From Campylorhamphus procurvoides (taxonomy: Eukaryota; Chordata; Aves; Passeriformes; Dendrocolaptidae), in contig WBMV01008407.1 of the NCBI GenBank assembly GCA_013396655.1, positions 734,583 to 798,582 on the forward strand: 64,000 bases of DNA, in the 5' to 3' direction. The position numbers and the translations under genes were made by a program. The notes under the pieces were generated by a model. That model was not told where the DNA came from, ran no database searches, and saw nothing but the letters and a program-made list of their open reading frames with translations. Position 1 is the stretch's first letter. Every line of letters starts with the position of its first letter. Shown here in pieces: positions 1-14,884 of this stretch.

Positions 1-2420
1 TAGGAGAGAACCTCATGCCCCAAGCTTAACCAATTTACCACCACACTGCATTCCAACCACAAGAGAAAACATAGACTAATGCAGTTGCAGGCAGAGAATT
101 GTGCTAAGCCTTCACAAAGCCTCTCCCATGAAGCCCTTTCCCCACAAGCAAAATGGACCTGGGCTGCTATTTCCCAGCAGCTGATGAGTCAAATGACTTT
201 ATTATGAAATGCTTGCTTAAGACCAGAGTTGTTATTTAAGAAGCCAGTATCTCACCTGCCTCTCAAAGATAATACAGGTACATGAGACAACACACCCACA
301 GCATAGCTCCTCTCCTTACCTACAGAAGTGATGTGCTCTGAAGCAGCTTTTGACTGTTTTAAATGTGTGACGCTAACGCAGGAGTTGTTTACCCAACTTC
401 TGCTGAGATAAAACTGGACATGTAACATGTCCCAGCAGTTGCAGAAGATAGTCAACGTACAAAAAGCCACTGTTGGGTTTGGTTGCTTGCCGTTTTTTTC
501 AAAGAAAAATAAATGAGTGAAAATTCTTCATGGCAAAGAGGGTCTAGTTGAAAAAGTTATTGTCTGGATATATGACATGACATTTCTTTCCAATTTTTGC
601 CACACAAAGAGCAGCCGGAAGTAACGTATGCCCAAGACTTCTTGGAAATATGTCTCAATATAAAAAAAGATTATAAGCCACACAGCTTCAAAACAGTTGA
701 AATACAACTCCTTTCATTCCTATGAATCTTTGCTTAAACTTCAGGCACAAGGTACCATATTTAGCATTTCCAGAGGAATGTACATAGAAATGACCATGAG
801 AAAAAGATCTGTGGTTGTAGACTTACCCTTTAAACACCGCCTTTTGCTTTGAAAATAGACCTATACACCACGTCTGAAGAGAAGAAGCTGTTTAACAGCT
901 CCCAGTTTACACATCTCTTGGGCACGAGAGTTCCCAAAGATGAGTGTTTTTGTCTTGCACTGGTCACATCAGTTGTTCTGAGCTCTCAGACACAGCCGCC
1001 TTCATGTAAGACTCAGAATCTTCTAAACCAATTCAGAAGAACAATTCCTATCCTTGGAGTCATTACAGCGCTTTAATTGAACCTGGCACATCAGCTTTGA
1101 AGCTAATCGTCCTCCAAGTGTTCTGAACTGCTGCCTGTTCAGATAGTTATTGGTCATTGTCCCCTTGGGAGGGCCAGGAAACAGGGTACAAATAAGCAGC
1201 AGAGCGTAGCAGTCATATCATGCTGGTGTATGAAGAGACAGAGAGAAAACAGATGGAAACAACTCCTTAAAAATTTGTGGAACTGTGCATTTGACATTTT
1301 TTTTTAATCAAAGTAAGTCACTCAGAAATGTACATATGTGTTCTGAGCAGATTACTCATCATAACTATTTAAAAACTATTAAGTGGCAACTATTTCCCAG
1401 CAGATGTAGACTTCCAGCTGCAGTGCTGGAACACAACACACCCAAGCCCTTTAGTGTTTTTTCTCATCATTAAAAACAACTAAGTGGCATGGGATCTAAG
1501 TGTCTTAAAAACACTTGATGACTGTTTTCCTCAATAAAAGCTTATCAGACCAGTTGAAAAGCTGTTCACCCAGCTTCTAGTGGGATGATAAAGAGTTAGG
1601 TACATAACTTGCACATCACAAGAGAAAAAAAAAGAAAGCTTACCCACCTCCGGCTGTTGGGAAAGCAGAATTCTGCAAGTTGCAAAAGCTCATATGCTTT
1701 ATAATGGAAATGATTACATTATTCAGGAGTGGCTAGTGGCAGTGACTGTGCCACCACCCTAGCAGACACACCACTTACGTGAACTAGTAGCCTGCCAATC
1801 TTCAATCTCCCACCCTTTGTTTCCACAAGAAGCACCATTCTGAACAGCAAAAAGAAAAATTCCTCATAGTGCAAGCAACTCCAAGGGCTGTCTTGAAGTA
1901 GCTCTACTCTTCCACACCTTATAGCAGAACTTTATTTCACTGCCATTCAAGCTGGCAAGAACTGATGTTGAGATTTAGGTTAACATAACAAATACAGGCA
2001 AATATTACATGCAACCACTTTGTTTCTTCCAAGCGCCAATATCCTCAGTGCCACTGACAAAACGCTTGAATAATATTCTGTACTTTACTATCCAAATTCA
2101 ACATCCAGCCTCCATGTGATGCCCTCTCTGGTAGGGTTTCTCCAAAAGCCGCTCTAGCCAGATAGTGAGATATCAGTTGCTTAGGCCTCTCAGATTGCCA
2201 TTCAGAACAGCTACTGTTTCTGCATATGCACTGTCAAGCCAGCTAGCTGCAAACACTAAGTCCTATAAAGAGTTAAGCTGATTATATGTTTTAAAATTAT
2301 TCATGTTTTAACTACCTTTAAAAAAAGTCTTGAGGCAAAAGATCTTGAAAGAAAGGTTTTGCAGACAATATGACGTCAGAACTGAAGTCCCTGTTTTTAC
2401 AACCATTGAGATTTTGCCTC

Positions 2421-2452
2421 TTTTTTTTTTTACCCATTTGCCCCCCCCCCCC
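2421..2452. repeat. T11 run and C12 run
   Basis: Eleven T (2421-2431) and twelve C (2441-2452), separated by nine bases. Low-complexity tract in intron 2. Confidence 0.9.
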
Positions 2453-2972
2453 ATCTTTCCCATAGATATTTCCTATGCGTTCTCTTCCCCTGCATTTTGA
2501 ATTCTCCTAAAGTTTCTGTTTGGAGAGAGGTAGACTTGGGAAGAAACCTCAGATGTATGAAGACAGCAATCCCAGAACCATCACAACTCCTTCAAGCTAA
2601 CAAAGCAGCTAAGTGCACAGTTGCAAGTTAGGTGTCATCTGAGCTCAAAGAGATCCAGTTTGCACCTGCACAAGGACAAGGCATCCCCTTCAGTCCTGAA
2701 CTCTGCCCTAGCAATCTGCACCAAAATGCACCAACCTCTGATATTCACACATTGGATCAGCTGGCAAAGCCCATCAGCATGCACTGTAGCCAAGCACCGT
2801 CACGCATGTGGACAGGATTCACTGCACTGAATAACAAGCATTCCTGATTTATTTTAGGCTGCATGAAAACTAATAACATAAGCAAACCTTATGTTTGCCT
2901 TGAAACAGTACAAACACTAAGAGTCAGGGAACAATGTCTCAGCAAGACAGCAGGAATCAAATCTGAGTAATG

Positions 2973-3060
2973 ACAGAATCACAGATGAATTTGGGTTGGA
3001 AGGTACCTCTGAAGGTCACCTAGCCCAACTCCGCTGCAACGGGCAGGGACATAGAGCCTC
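2973..3060 (-). mobile_element. CR1 3'-end fragment
   Basis: ACAGAATCACAGATGAATTT then GGGTTGGAAGGTACCTCTGA and GGTCACCTAGCCCAACTCCG match the CR1 3' end read in reverse. The element is therefore on the minus strand with its 3' terminus at the left. It is an old, short, 5'-truncated copy; the right limit is approximate. Confidence 0.75.
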
Positions 3061-6000
3061 TCAGTGCATGGCACAGACCACGAACACTCTCCACTCTGTA
3101 AGCCCTTCCAGGCCATGTGAGCTGACACAGCCCCATCATGCAAGAGAGATGCAGGGCCATACCAGAGCCTTTGTGCACCTTACAGACACAGGACTGCTGC
3201 AAGCTGCCTTTACAAAACTTTGGATCTCAGCACAGCTCCAGAAACACCTCTAGCAGCATTCCCTCCACAGTAATCCCTCGTCAGCAGGGATGCAACCTCT
3301 GTGTGTTACTTCTATGTGCAAGCAGCTATCCAGCAATTTGTTACTGACACTGACATGCCTTGTAGTGACAGGACGTCTCTAAGGCAGGGAGACCTGGTTT
3401 GCTGGCATTGCTCAAGTTCACACCAGTTGCAAGAGCCCATCATGAAAGGGTACCATTCAGCAAGACGTTGGCAAGCAACCTAGCTAACCAGGTTTATATG
3501 CTAGCAGGGTAACAACTCCCTCACACAGCTGCTGCTGATGCACATACCTAGGCATCTTCTTCACACTGATCTCTTTCAGCTCTCTTGGGACATCCACATG
3601 GAACTGAAGTGGTCTGAGACAGAGGCAATAACATTATGAAGACACATGGAGCTAGTAACTCTGATTTTCCAAGATAAGAACACACCCATAAACTAGACCA
3701 ACAAGACTCAAAAGCATGCTACCCACACACTGGATGACACCCATCATAGTAGAAAGGCACCTGCACCACACTGTGCAGCTCTAGTATTTCCTCGTGATGC
3801 AACATGGATCTGGGATCCCAGGATGCAACTGGTGAGAGGAAGGGTGTGGGACATCACCACCACTTACCAGCTGAACTGGGACCAAATAAAGTATAGTGCT
3901 AAAAAAACACCCAGGAAAACAGTGCTGTCTAGTCTTATCCTAGGCATCTAGAGACAGGACAAGTTAGTTGCAGGGATGCTCTGCACGTGGTGTGTTGATC
4001 AACACTGGTGAACCCCACTGTAGGACAGAACTTTGTCCATAATTCCAACAACATTCTTCCTCTTGCTTGCCACCGCTGTGCACTTGCCAGAGTTGATGCA
4101 GATGACACGCACCCTTGCTGAGGGGTCATCTGAGCAGAGGAAGACAAGTTTGTTGCAGCAAGCTGTTTCCTACGATCTGCAGTCCATGAGCTGGCTCCTG
4201 TGGCCAGCTGCTTCTGGGAACGTTTTAGACATAGGAGATGGGTTCTGAGGTGCTGCCAAGCCACTTTGCCCACAGCAGCATATGTTAAATCACAACAGAA
4301 GCCCAGTCTACAGCTCCCAGAGCTCCCCCTCCTTTTCATCTGCTCTAGATGACATGGCATGCCTGTGAGATGAACTTAAAAACTTGCCCGCATCCCAGAG
4401 TGCCCTGCAGTGCTTTTGCAACAGAGAGCAGCATACAGCGAAGAAGGCCCTCTAACACAGACCCTGTATTACAACCCACAGGTACCATGCTTCTTTGTTA
4501 TTCAGCATGCCCTCTGTCAGGTGACTGGGAAACTGTGCATGTGGCAGGGGCAGGTGTGCTATGGTGTGGCAGCCAAATACATCGAGGAAGGAGAAATTAA
4601 ATCCCAGTTAAAGTGAAATACACAGGGCAGTGCTCTTTTAGGGGACAGGCTGCGACCCTCAGGGCAGCCTGCAGACAGCTCTTCAACTCCTCTCTTTCAG
4701 TGCAAGAAATGTCTACACACTGAAATTTACACTGAGACAAGAGCTGCCAGGGAATGCTGTCAGATTACCCTTGAAGTCAGCAAAAAAAACAGGGAAGGGG
4801 AAATTCCACAATACTCTCAGCAGCACCTTTATATCCTTTATAAAAGCAAAAGGAACAGACCTGAACAGAAGACTTAAGGTAAATAAAAAAGTTTCCTGTT
4901 TTTCACAGTCATGGCTCAATGCAAGCAGAGATACCTTGATGAGGTCAGAAAGGCATCAGCCACAAAATTACTGAAATCAACTAAAAAAATAATCTGATGT
5001 GCCTCTGGGCTTGTTTTATTTATATAAAAGGTGTTAGCCAGATCTACCAAAAATCACGACGAGAATCAGCATTTTCAGTCCCCCATGCAAAAATGTTAAG
5101 CTCACTAGCAGATCATTGTCAGCACGGTTTGGCCTCAATTACTGTCTGTCCAGGGGAAACACTTGGGATACAACCTTTCAGGTACAAGCTTATAAGTGGA
5201 GACATCATGTGGTTACCTACATAGGCAAGTAACTCCCTCATGAAGGAACCTCACTGATGAAGAAGCAACTTTTGAACCATAGCACTGTACAACGCAAGTT
5301 CTTTTTTAACACTCAAAACAGCAATCTCACATTTTGTGAGAGGTACAGGTAAATACTGTACCAGGGTTTGATGCATAAATGCTGGCTCCCCATATGTTAC
5401 CCTCTCCTTCCTTTAATATGTGCATATTTTAAAAGCAACAAATACACTGCATCAGTGTCCAGTGTACTTTTAAGTGACCAAAGAATAATGCAGCCACAGC
5501 AGACAGTCACTCCTCCTGCTATAGATATTCTTTGTCTCAGCTAAGAATTGATCTAAAACAAAATTTTAAAAACTTCTTATTGCATACTGTACTCCAAATG
5601 TGCTATACTTTTATTTTTTCCCCCTCTACAAAGGATAAGGCATGTTAAGAGTTATGCAGCTTCAAGGAATGCAAGCTTAGAAAACTCCATTTTTTCTTAT
5701 TACTAGCCTCTACCCTTGGACTTATTTATGGACTCTATTATAAAGCCTTCCTTTATTCGCTCAGAGTCAGAAAGAATTCCCCCAAACTGCAAGAAACCTT
5801 TCAGCTTACTGGTAAATACAGTGATTTTTCCTCCCCTCTACTCATATTAGCTGCATTGTAAACTAGACCTTGGTAAGTGCACAAAAGCAAAAATGTATAG
5901 ATTACATTATTTAGTAAACAAAGTCACTGCACCTGCTGGATACATACTGCTGAAACTACCAAGTTGCTCGGCAGGGTGAAAACAAAGCCACACTGAAACA

Positions 6001-8055
6001 GACTAACAAAATTAACAGTTTGCCACCAGTGTCTATTCTGAGATCATAACTAACAGACCTCCTCTTACGACACCTCTGTGGAATCCAGGGATGAGGGAAA
6101 CAGCTTTAGGCCTTTTCAAATCCTCAACTGGTACCTCAGCTTTGAAGGAAACAATGGTCACCTACAGCCGAGGCATAAAAGGCAGTCTCAGAGCTCACTG
6201 CTGCCAGTAGCTGGATAACCTTACAGTACCCTTGCCATGCAAAGATGTAGTTTTCACCAACTCCACTGGATTGCAACTCTCCAAATTCCAAAGACACCGG
6301 GCAGTACAGAATTTCTTATTCGTATATAAATTCAAATTAAATAACCATTCTCCTTCAAAATTTCAGTGTTAATTTTTTACAATTTTTCTAATTTTAAATT
6401 GTTTCTAAAGCAAAGGGATAATCAGAGAAGAAAACTAACTGGTCCAAGACTCAGAGTAAAAGGTCAGTTCTCTTCTCTAACTGCTATTTCCATACCTATT
6501 CTGTCACTGCTGCTCTGCCCCACTGATGCCAATGCTCTCCAAGCCTTCTTCCAGTGCTGGGAGTAAAACAGCACCAGCACTCATGTGCTTTCACCTAACA
6601 TGTGCTCTCCTGCCCAGGGAGCAACAGCCTTGCAGTGCAATTAAAAAGCTATGACCAGGAACAGAAAGCAGAGAGCTGAAAAGAAACAAAAACAATATAT
6701 GGGAGAAAGAACCAGAAGAGAAAAAAAAATACTAGAAAATCGACGGTGGTGGGGGAGACGAGTGGTGCAGAAGTTGTTCATATGAAGTTTTTAGAGGTTA
6801 CTTAATATCAACATGTGGCAGGGGACTGAAGAGCAAGAACAACAGCGAAATTTTCTAGGTTAATAGTTTCCTTAATATTCCCACAGGATTCTTTGCTACT
6901 CTAAACATAGCACAGAGGAAAAAATAAGATCCAAGTAGATCATCATCAGGGGCAGGCTCAAGAAAGGGTTCTTTCAACCTCCCTCAAACTGCTTTCTCAC
7001 TTGGAGCTGAAAAACATCCAGAGTTCTTATGCAGTATTAATTATGCTGACACACTGAAATTTGGAATGTGCAATCCTAACAATGCAGCCAGCCTGAAGAC
7101 AAAAGAGAAGCTTTCAGTCACTTAAAAATAGTTTGAGTGGAGTTATATGTGTTGATTTACATTTGGAGTTAGTTTTTCAATGTCTACTACAAACACCTAG
7201 CAGAAATATCCTTCACTGCATGTTTGTTTTCAACGCAACAGTCTACCAATTAAGTTGTCCTAAGTCCTCTACTGTACTTAAGAGTTTACAGTACTTCAAA
7301 AATTTAGCAGGAAACCTGTTGCTGAAGGCCTGAATCTTGAGTTAATGTTTGTATTTGCAATGTGCTATCTACCTCCCCTGACTACCTGAAAGCTATTTTG
7401 AGATTGTGAAGTCTTGTCAGGTAAAATCCACTGTAAAAGAGACTGTCCACTTTAATTATTATCTGCACATTATACTTGTTTCCATTACTTACAGAAGGGA
7501 AATGACATCTAGGCACAACAGGAAAAAACCTGAGCCATGAGCAGGAAACAGAATCCCTTGTTTTGACTACTAAGGTAAGAAAAGATAAATAGTGGAAAAT
7601 TCCCCTCACAAGGACCTTAACAGAGGTGGATCATTTGACAAGTCTTCCTCACCACTGTTTCTATACAGCCAAGCCACCTGTCAGAGTAGCTTCACTATCT
7701 CAAATAAAAAGGAGTCAACCAAGGAAGAAAACAAGAAATAGTTGCAGCTTATACTATCTTTGAGCAGACATAATTGGGGAGTTCTTGTATTTTGCTTTTT
7801 TAAGTACTGTCAGAGCAGCCATCCACAACTTTAAGACAAGAAGAAGAAGTTTGGAGGAACAGAAGAACGTTTATTTGCTTGGTCTTATGGGGGTTACCAG
7901 CTGAAGCTAAGCATGGAGCAGAGCAGAGGTTCCTATTAAAGACTGCATGAGTTCCCACTGTAAACATGTTTCTTTAGTCTAAACACAGCACAGTGTGTGG
8001 TGCTGGTACCAGCTTGATACATCTTTTTAAGAAGCATCAACTGTTGAAGACCATT

Positions 8056-8096
8056 TTTATTATTAATATATTTGGTTATGTATTTATTATTATTAA
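8056..8096. repeat. A/T-rich TTA-type low-complexity stretch
   Basis: Repeated TATTATTAA and TTATTATTATTAAA units in intron 2. Confidence 0.6.
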
Positions 8097-11000
8097 ACTT
8101 TGAAACTGAAACCAAATCCCATGTCACTAACACAGAATTGCAACAAACATTTACTGGTTTTGCTAGGTTTCTGTTCTGAGCTCACTGTACCCTGCAACTA
8201 CAAATATTTATGCAGTGCATATTTCTGCGACAGTTCCCACTATCAGTTATTGACCACTATAGACGAGGCCTATCTGTAGGCTATGCTATTTCCACATGCT
8301 CTCCCCTCCTCTTTCACTCAAAATTCTTGCTTAGCAGCTGTTCTGGTTGCAAACAAAGTAACTGGTGATGAAAATCAAGCATCTCCATACTCTAGAACAG
8401 GAGCTTTGGAGGCGAAGGAAAGAAGCAGCCTCATGCTGGCTCTGCTCAGCTACCATACATCTACTAACCATACCAGCAACAAAATCCAAGCCTGTTTTGT
8501 GTTTACGTCTGACAAGCCAATTAAGAACTTAATGTTTTTAAAGTTGCTTAATAAACTAGTAGAAAGATAATGATTATCCAGTCTCATCATTTGCACATGA
8601 AAGGTGGAGCACAGAAGCTACAGTAATTTGTTGCCAGACTTCACTGGAACAAACAGCTGCATTTTACTTAGCTTCAGATATCAAAGAACTTGAGTGGGAC
8701 AAAGATTACTTGGCTTGACAAGCTTTCAAAGACCCCTCCAGCTCAAAACCAGAGATGTTTCTGAAGAAAATCATGAAAGGATTTAAGCCCAGCAGCAATT
8801 GCTATTATACTAGCACAAAATTTACCACCATCCTCTAATACTGTCAAAGCTAAAACAAGATGCTTTGCCTCCTTTCCAAATACAGTGGAGCTGCACATTT
8901 CTGAAGGCTAGAAGCAAGACAAGTTCTTCCTCCCACGAAACAGAGGCTTCATGGCAGTGTTAAGCTGCTTTAAATGCACTGTGGTCCTGCCCAGCCCATG
9001 GCAGCTCCTTACTCAAAAAACTCATTTTCTGCCAAAGAACTGGTTCTCAGGGAGCTCAGTCACTGGGTCACACTAGTTCCAGGGCAGAGGACACAGGGTA
9101 GCAGCCCTGGGACAGTCTAACCAACAGCAGAGGCACATCCTCCAGTGCACCCATGAGCTACACCAAGCACCAGGAGTTACTTCTCGACCCTGCCACCATC
9201 CTTATACAGAAGCAGAGAAACTGAAGATGTCAAGACACCTTCTCTGCACTCTTAACTTCATTTTATTCCCTGAGACTCATAGAAGACCACTGTGAAAATC
9301 TGCTTAGGTCAATCAAAAGCAAGACCAGAAGCAGTTCAGTATTTTCCTTCATCAGGTGATGCAATCTGCTTTATTCTTTAATATATCAGATGCCTTTGAC
9401 AAGAGCATTAAAATCACATTGTTCTTGTTCACAAGTACATTTTGAGAAGGTAAAGTCAATGTCTATGCTGTAAAATAAAGAGGAAGGTTACTGAAGAACC
9501 CAAAAGATGTGAAAGACTTAAACTTACCCAACTACACCCACTCTAGAAGAGCAGAGAGTTAAAGATTTTAGGTAGCTGGAAATACTTGCTGCCTCAAAGC
9601 CAGTTTTTCTGTTTAACACATGTGGTTAGACAGCCAACAACCATTCCTAGGGATTATCTGCTCAGAGTATGAAAGACAATAAAATAACCTAGCATCAGTT
9701 TTTCAGTCAGACCTGGGCATGATGCCCATTAGCACATTTTTATTTTAAAACTGAGTGTGATTGCTCTGATTTTATAACACAAGAAAGCTAAGCACAGATG
9801 TTGGTACTTAGAGCAGAACAAAACTCTGCCAGGTAAATAAATTGCAGAGTTATGAACTGCTTCTGAACATGCAAAAATATGTTGCATGGCACAGCAGTTT
9901 AAGTACATTAGTCGCTGCAGGCAGTTAAAGAAAAACAGCATCTTCCAATCTTTAAATTAAAACAAGCCAAATCCAAAACCCAATCAGGTAAATGCACATT
10001 TTTCCCTATTGATTTCCTATCAAGCTCTAAGTGAGAACTGATGGCAGACAGCAGCTCTAACCACTCAAAGTGGAAAACAAAAACTGATGTTCAGTACTGG
10101 TTTACTGTTACACTAACAGACTATTAAAAAATATAACTACAAAAGAAAAAAAGACACTTATAGCAAGTTTCTGAAGATGATGCTTGATGGCTTTTTACAC
10201 ATACAGTTTTCCAGACTACAAAAGACAATACAGGTATCAGAAGTCATCAGCCTTCTCCAACTTCTGGCCACATCAATTAACAGCGGCAGTTCTGTAAGGC
10301 CCTGCTCCAGTTAGCTGTTAAGTGTGTTTTACGTCTATTTGCTGTTAGAATGCTCTTGAGCTTGTTCAGATTTTTTTGCCTTTTATGCTCCTGCAAAAAG
10401 TGTAGTATTTGAAAAAGCTAACCTGAAATACAGATTAAGCACCTGACATTTCAGCATTTTACCTGTCACCTACTCAGATGACACTTATCATTAAACCACT
10501 TAAACATTTAGGAAGTTTTAAAATTCATTTTATCGACAGAACAATTGTGAATTTGATTTAGAATTTGTTTTAGGATTGATAAAATGCTGCCACGTTCATG
10601 AACTTCTTTTATAATAGCAATGCTTTATAATAACATAACTTTATTGTTATTTCTAGAATCAGAATAGACCTCCTCTTGTGATGGGGACAAAACAAAAAGT
10701 CCTCTCCGTAGAGTTCCTTTGACCTCAGTCTGGGACCAAGATGAGGCCCAACAGGCTGTGGACTACCTCTGTCACCTCCTTTGCAACTTGAGCTATAGCA
10801 GATTTTCTGTTACTGCCCATGCAAACCCTATAAACCCTGATGAGTGCTAGGAAGTGAAGGTCTGGTCATCATCAATCTTCATCACTTCTCCCAGATCAGA
10901 ATCATTAGTCTGGATTTACAGTGGTATACTCATTTTGAATTAAGAGGCAAACATCACTCCATTCACTATGCTGCTGAATTTCAGCATTTTGGCCCTAGAT

Positions 11001-14000
11001 ATACCACTTTTCCTTGGAAAAACGCACTGCACAGAGTATTTACAGGGTGATCAGCATGTTCATTTTGCAACACTTCCCTGAGTTTCTGAACTTTCTGAAC
11101 ATACACCATAGTAGGTAACCCTAGCAAGAGAAGAGAAATCCTGAAATCTTTTACCTGGTGATCTCCACTTACATCCTTATACCCCACTTGCAAAGTTCAG
11201 GAAGTCATTTCAGGCAGGTTTACAGTGAAGACAACATAATTCTGCTATTTATTCCATTCTATTGAAGAGCCTCCAACACAGCTTGGTTTGAACACATATT
11301 CTGCCTCTGTGAGACAGGCATTAAAGCAAGATTTGATAATAATTTCATTCCATTTAATCATAAAAGAAAAAATTGGAATGCCTTCACAGTATGTAATACT
11401 CCTTTCAGTTCTTCTGCTCTATATTTCTGCTTGAATACATAGCTTGCACAAATATTTCTGTGGTATGCAAAGAGATTGTCTCAAGCACTGTAGTTTAAAT
11501 CAGACACAGAGCAAAGTCTTGAAAAAAATGGTGACCAAATGCATCATCAGATAAACTCTTCCTCTATCCAGGTCTTAGCTAGAGTACAAGAGTTATTAAA
11601 TCATTATGGAGCAAGGCAAACATATCCATAATTTCTTGCACTGTTCTACAGTCTTTGGGACATCCATCCCTTCCACAGCAGCAGGCACCTTCCACAGAGA
11701 GCTCTCTGTAAGTCTGATATCAGTTACAGTTGAGTGAACAAATTCTCAGTCTCAAAGCATCAGCTGATGTAAATCACTACAGTACTAACCAAGTCAAGAG
11801 AGCCACATCAGTTTACAACGCAGGACATGACCCACACTTGCAGCCTGGGAAAGCAAGTCAAAGGAAAACTGCCTTTTCTTTTTATAGCCTGGTTCTCTAA
11901 TTAGGATTTTTGCCTGCACTGTAATTTGGTATTGGAGAAAAAAAGAAAAAAAGAGCACCACATACTTTCAGCAGACAAATCACTATGAGCTACAAAAACT
12001 TGCTACAGACAAATGTCCCAGATTCTTCAAGACCCCAAAAACTACAAACAGTAATTGCTGCAATTACACTGGGAACAGCAATTCAAGTTCTTATTAAAAT
12101 GGTCGGCTAATAAGCACTGACATCCCCTGTCTGGGAAGGGAACAGCTACTGTGATCCTGAAAAATGTGAGGCTCAGCAGACTTGAAAAAAACAAGAAAGT
12201 GGAATAAAACAATCATCCCATACCTGGACACCAACCTGGCATGAAGAGACCAAGCAATGAGTACATGGTTTGCCTCTGGTGACAAGTGAGGGAAAGGCTT
12301 TCAAACTGAAAAAGTGCAAGACTGAGCTCAGATGAAAAACATCTAGGCCAACAAAAATCAAACTAGTAAATAGTTGCCTGACTATTGTGCAAAGAGTAAG
12401 TTACCTATTTTGCCACTCTGGGAACAAACAGGCTGTTTCAACGTGATTATATAATTCACTCAACAAGAGAAAGGATATCCTAGCTACAAACTGAGAAAAC
12501 AGATAAGAAGACTAATCATCCTGTTGATAAACAGTTTGCTCTGCTATAAAAAAAAACCCACCTGAACTTCAACTATTCAGTCCATCTGTGTCTGCATACT
12601 TCTGCCTAGTTCCTCAAACTCTCATTTATCTCTACAATACACTGACAACAACCTCTGTCAGCCACCTCCCAGAACTACTCCCACTGAAGAGCAGTGATCC
12701 CTGGTCCAACAGCCTGAAAAGCTCATACTCCTCAGTCTCCTCCAATGTCACAGCAGAGGACTGCCCTCATATTTTTCTAGCATCCCTGTCACCCTAATTT
12801 CCTGCCTCTGAAGTCAGAGTTTAGGGTGTGAGCTGAAGCACTGCAGACACACCACGTTCCCCTGAATGGCACAATGATTTCTTGGTGCTAGTTAGGTCTC
12901 TGAGAAGGTCCTCCAAGAAGGACCAGTATTGCTCTGTCACCCCAGTCTGAAGTCAGGGAAAACAGTGGGGGAGCAAAGTAAAAAGAGACAAACATTTAAG
13001 ATTTCAGTAACTTCCACTATTCTTGAAGGGAACAATTTCTAAAGACTTCATCAAAGCAAGGGAAATGGACATAACTGTTTGGGACCATCCACAAGTATGG
13101 ATCTCAAACGTTAACCTCAGGAGTCCCTTATGAAGGGTACCATTAAGCTAAGGGATGGGCCAGAATTTCCTGTTCCCTTCAGCTTTATAGAAGGAAAATA
13201 TGTGTTGGGAAAGCTTTCAGGCATTGCACATGTGAGAAGGCATAGGCCTGTCTTTGCCCTTGTATGAGCTTTCTTACATTTCAGCACAATTCTTCTCACT
13301 GAGCAACAGGCAAAAGAAAAGCTTTTGAAAAAGGAAATAATGCCCTTTTCCATTAAGGTTAAAAATTATAAACCTTCACAACTAGCATACTTCTGAAAAA
13401 AAAAGCAGGAGCATTTTTTCTATTTGTAGTCAGCAGTTCTCTCAGTTGCCTACTTCTGTCATCAGCATTTGGGCAGCAAGACCCTCCCAATGAAGAGGCA
13501 GGGATATTCAGTGGTTTCAGCAGTTTGTCCAAAGCAAAGCAAGAACAACTGTATTTTGAACAGGATTGATCCAGAGACATGAATAAACTTGAACCGAAGT
13601 AGGCATGACAGAGGATTTCTCATGACCTGACCCACCACAAACACCAGCCCTAACAGGCATTGCAGGAAGAAGACTTAATAGAATTTGTGATCCACCTCTG
13701 CATTTTCTGCACAAGAAGGGAGAGCAAGTCCCCTCCCACAGACATTTCCACTCACCTGACAGACACACCACCAAAGCAAACTGGTGTAGATGCTCTGCTC
13801 AATTGCCTCCTTGAGTATTTATCACATCAAAAAGACAATGGCAAGTAACACACTCTGAATAGACAAGAGCCACATACACAGCCCTGAATGTATCTGATGA
13901 CACTGACTGAACCACACGCTACACCAGCTCATGCCAATGAGAAGGCTGGAGCCTCCTGCTACATCCTCATCAGTACAAAGCACGAATCCAGGCAAAAAAA

Positions 14001-14884
14001 AGCTGCATGACTGCTCAAAGTCTCAGATCAAGTATTTTTTCTGAATCTGTTGCTGGCAAGACTCTACTTCCAAGTTCCATGTGCTATGAATCACTACATG
14101 ACTGAAAAAACATGTGGAGGAAGGTGTTAACACAGTGTTAGGTTCCCCTGAGATTTAAGGAGTTCTGTGGGGAAGACACCTCATAAAACCCAATCCTCAT
14201 CTGAAGCAACTGACAAACATGGTCTTCAAGGAGAAGAACACAGTCACTTTAACCTGATGTCACCCTGACATTTGGACAATTCTGCCCAAGGTTTGCCTGA
14301 TGAATCAAAACAGGAAGAAAAAGCACTCCTTAGTGTAAGGAGGGGAAAAATCATCATTTGTCTGCCAGGTCACCACAGTCAAACAAGCTGTCATTTGTGA
14401 CAACTGGTTTTTTATTCCTTTCGTAACTACACATCTGTGTGCATTCACACACTACACAGGCATGAATCATTTGGGTATGACACTGACTATCAAGACAGAT
14501 AGATAAGACTTCTAAATGTGAAGCAGTAGTACTAGGATCCCCTCCCTCCTCACAGCTCCCTCACAGGAGTGGAATGATGCACTTGGCATGCTCAAGTGAT
14601 GACACGGTTCCAGAAGTAAAGGGTACACTTTCCTCAAAAAATACAGGGCCCGTGGTGACTCTCAGCATGTTAACCTTTAAACACCTTACAGGCAGCAATG
14701 CAGTCCCTCTACCTGCCCTGAAGCCATGCCATTCTTGCAAGTTGCAATGTAGTTCCTGAGAGAAGGAGCAAGACAGCTCCTAGGTCCCTCTTCCATCATT
14801 TCAGCCTTTAAATTGGTGCCACAAATCCACACTTCACCTTGACCCAGCACACTTTGAAGGCACTGAAATGAAATTGTATCTTAC

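Larger units (their letters stand above)
1..14884 (-). other. PARD6G: PARD6G intron 2 (partial)
   Basis: Everything left of the exon 2 donor. In vertebrate PARD6 genes the rest of the protein (semi-CRIB, PDZ, C-terminal tail) is encoded by one large final exon. An open frame of that size with a PDZ carboxylate-binding loop is absent from the minus strand here, so the intron is at least 14.9 kb and exon 3 lies beyond base 1. Contents: unique AT-rich DNA, one CR1 fragment (2973-3060), a T11 run with a C12 run (2421-2452) and an A/T-rich stretch (8056-8096). The longest open frame (3935-4360, minus, 141 codons) has no recognisable domain and no clear coding signature. Nothing else in this stretch is supportable. 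Confidence 0.8.

Noticed and set aside
3935..4360. 141-codon open frame on the minus strand
   Set aside because: Low-complexity, Ser/Ala/Gln/Cys-rich translation with no domain, inside PARD6G intron 2. It fits chance in a locally GC-richer patch.
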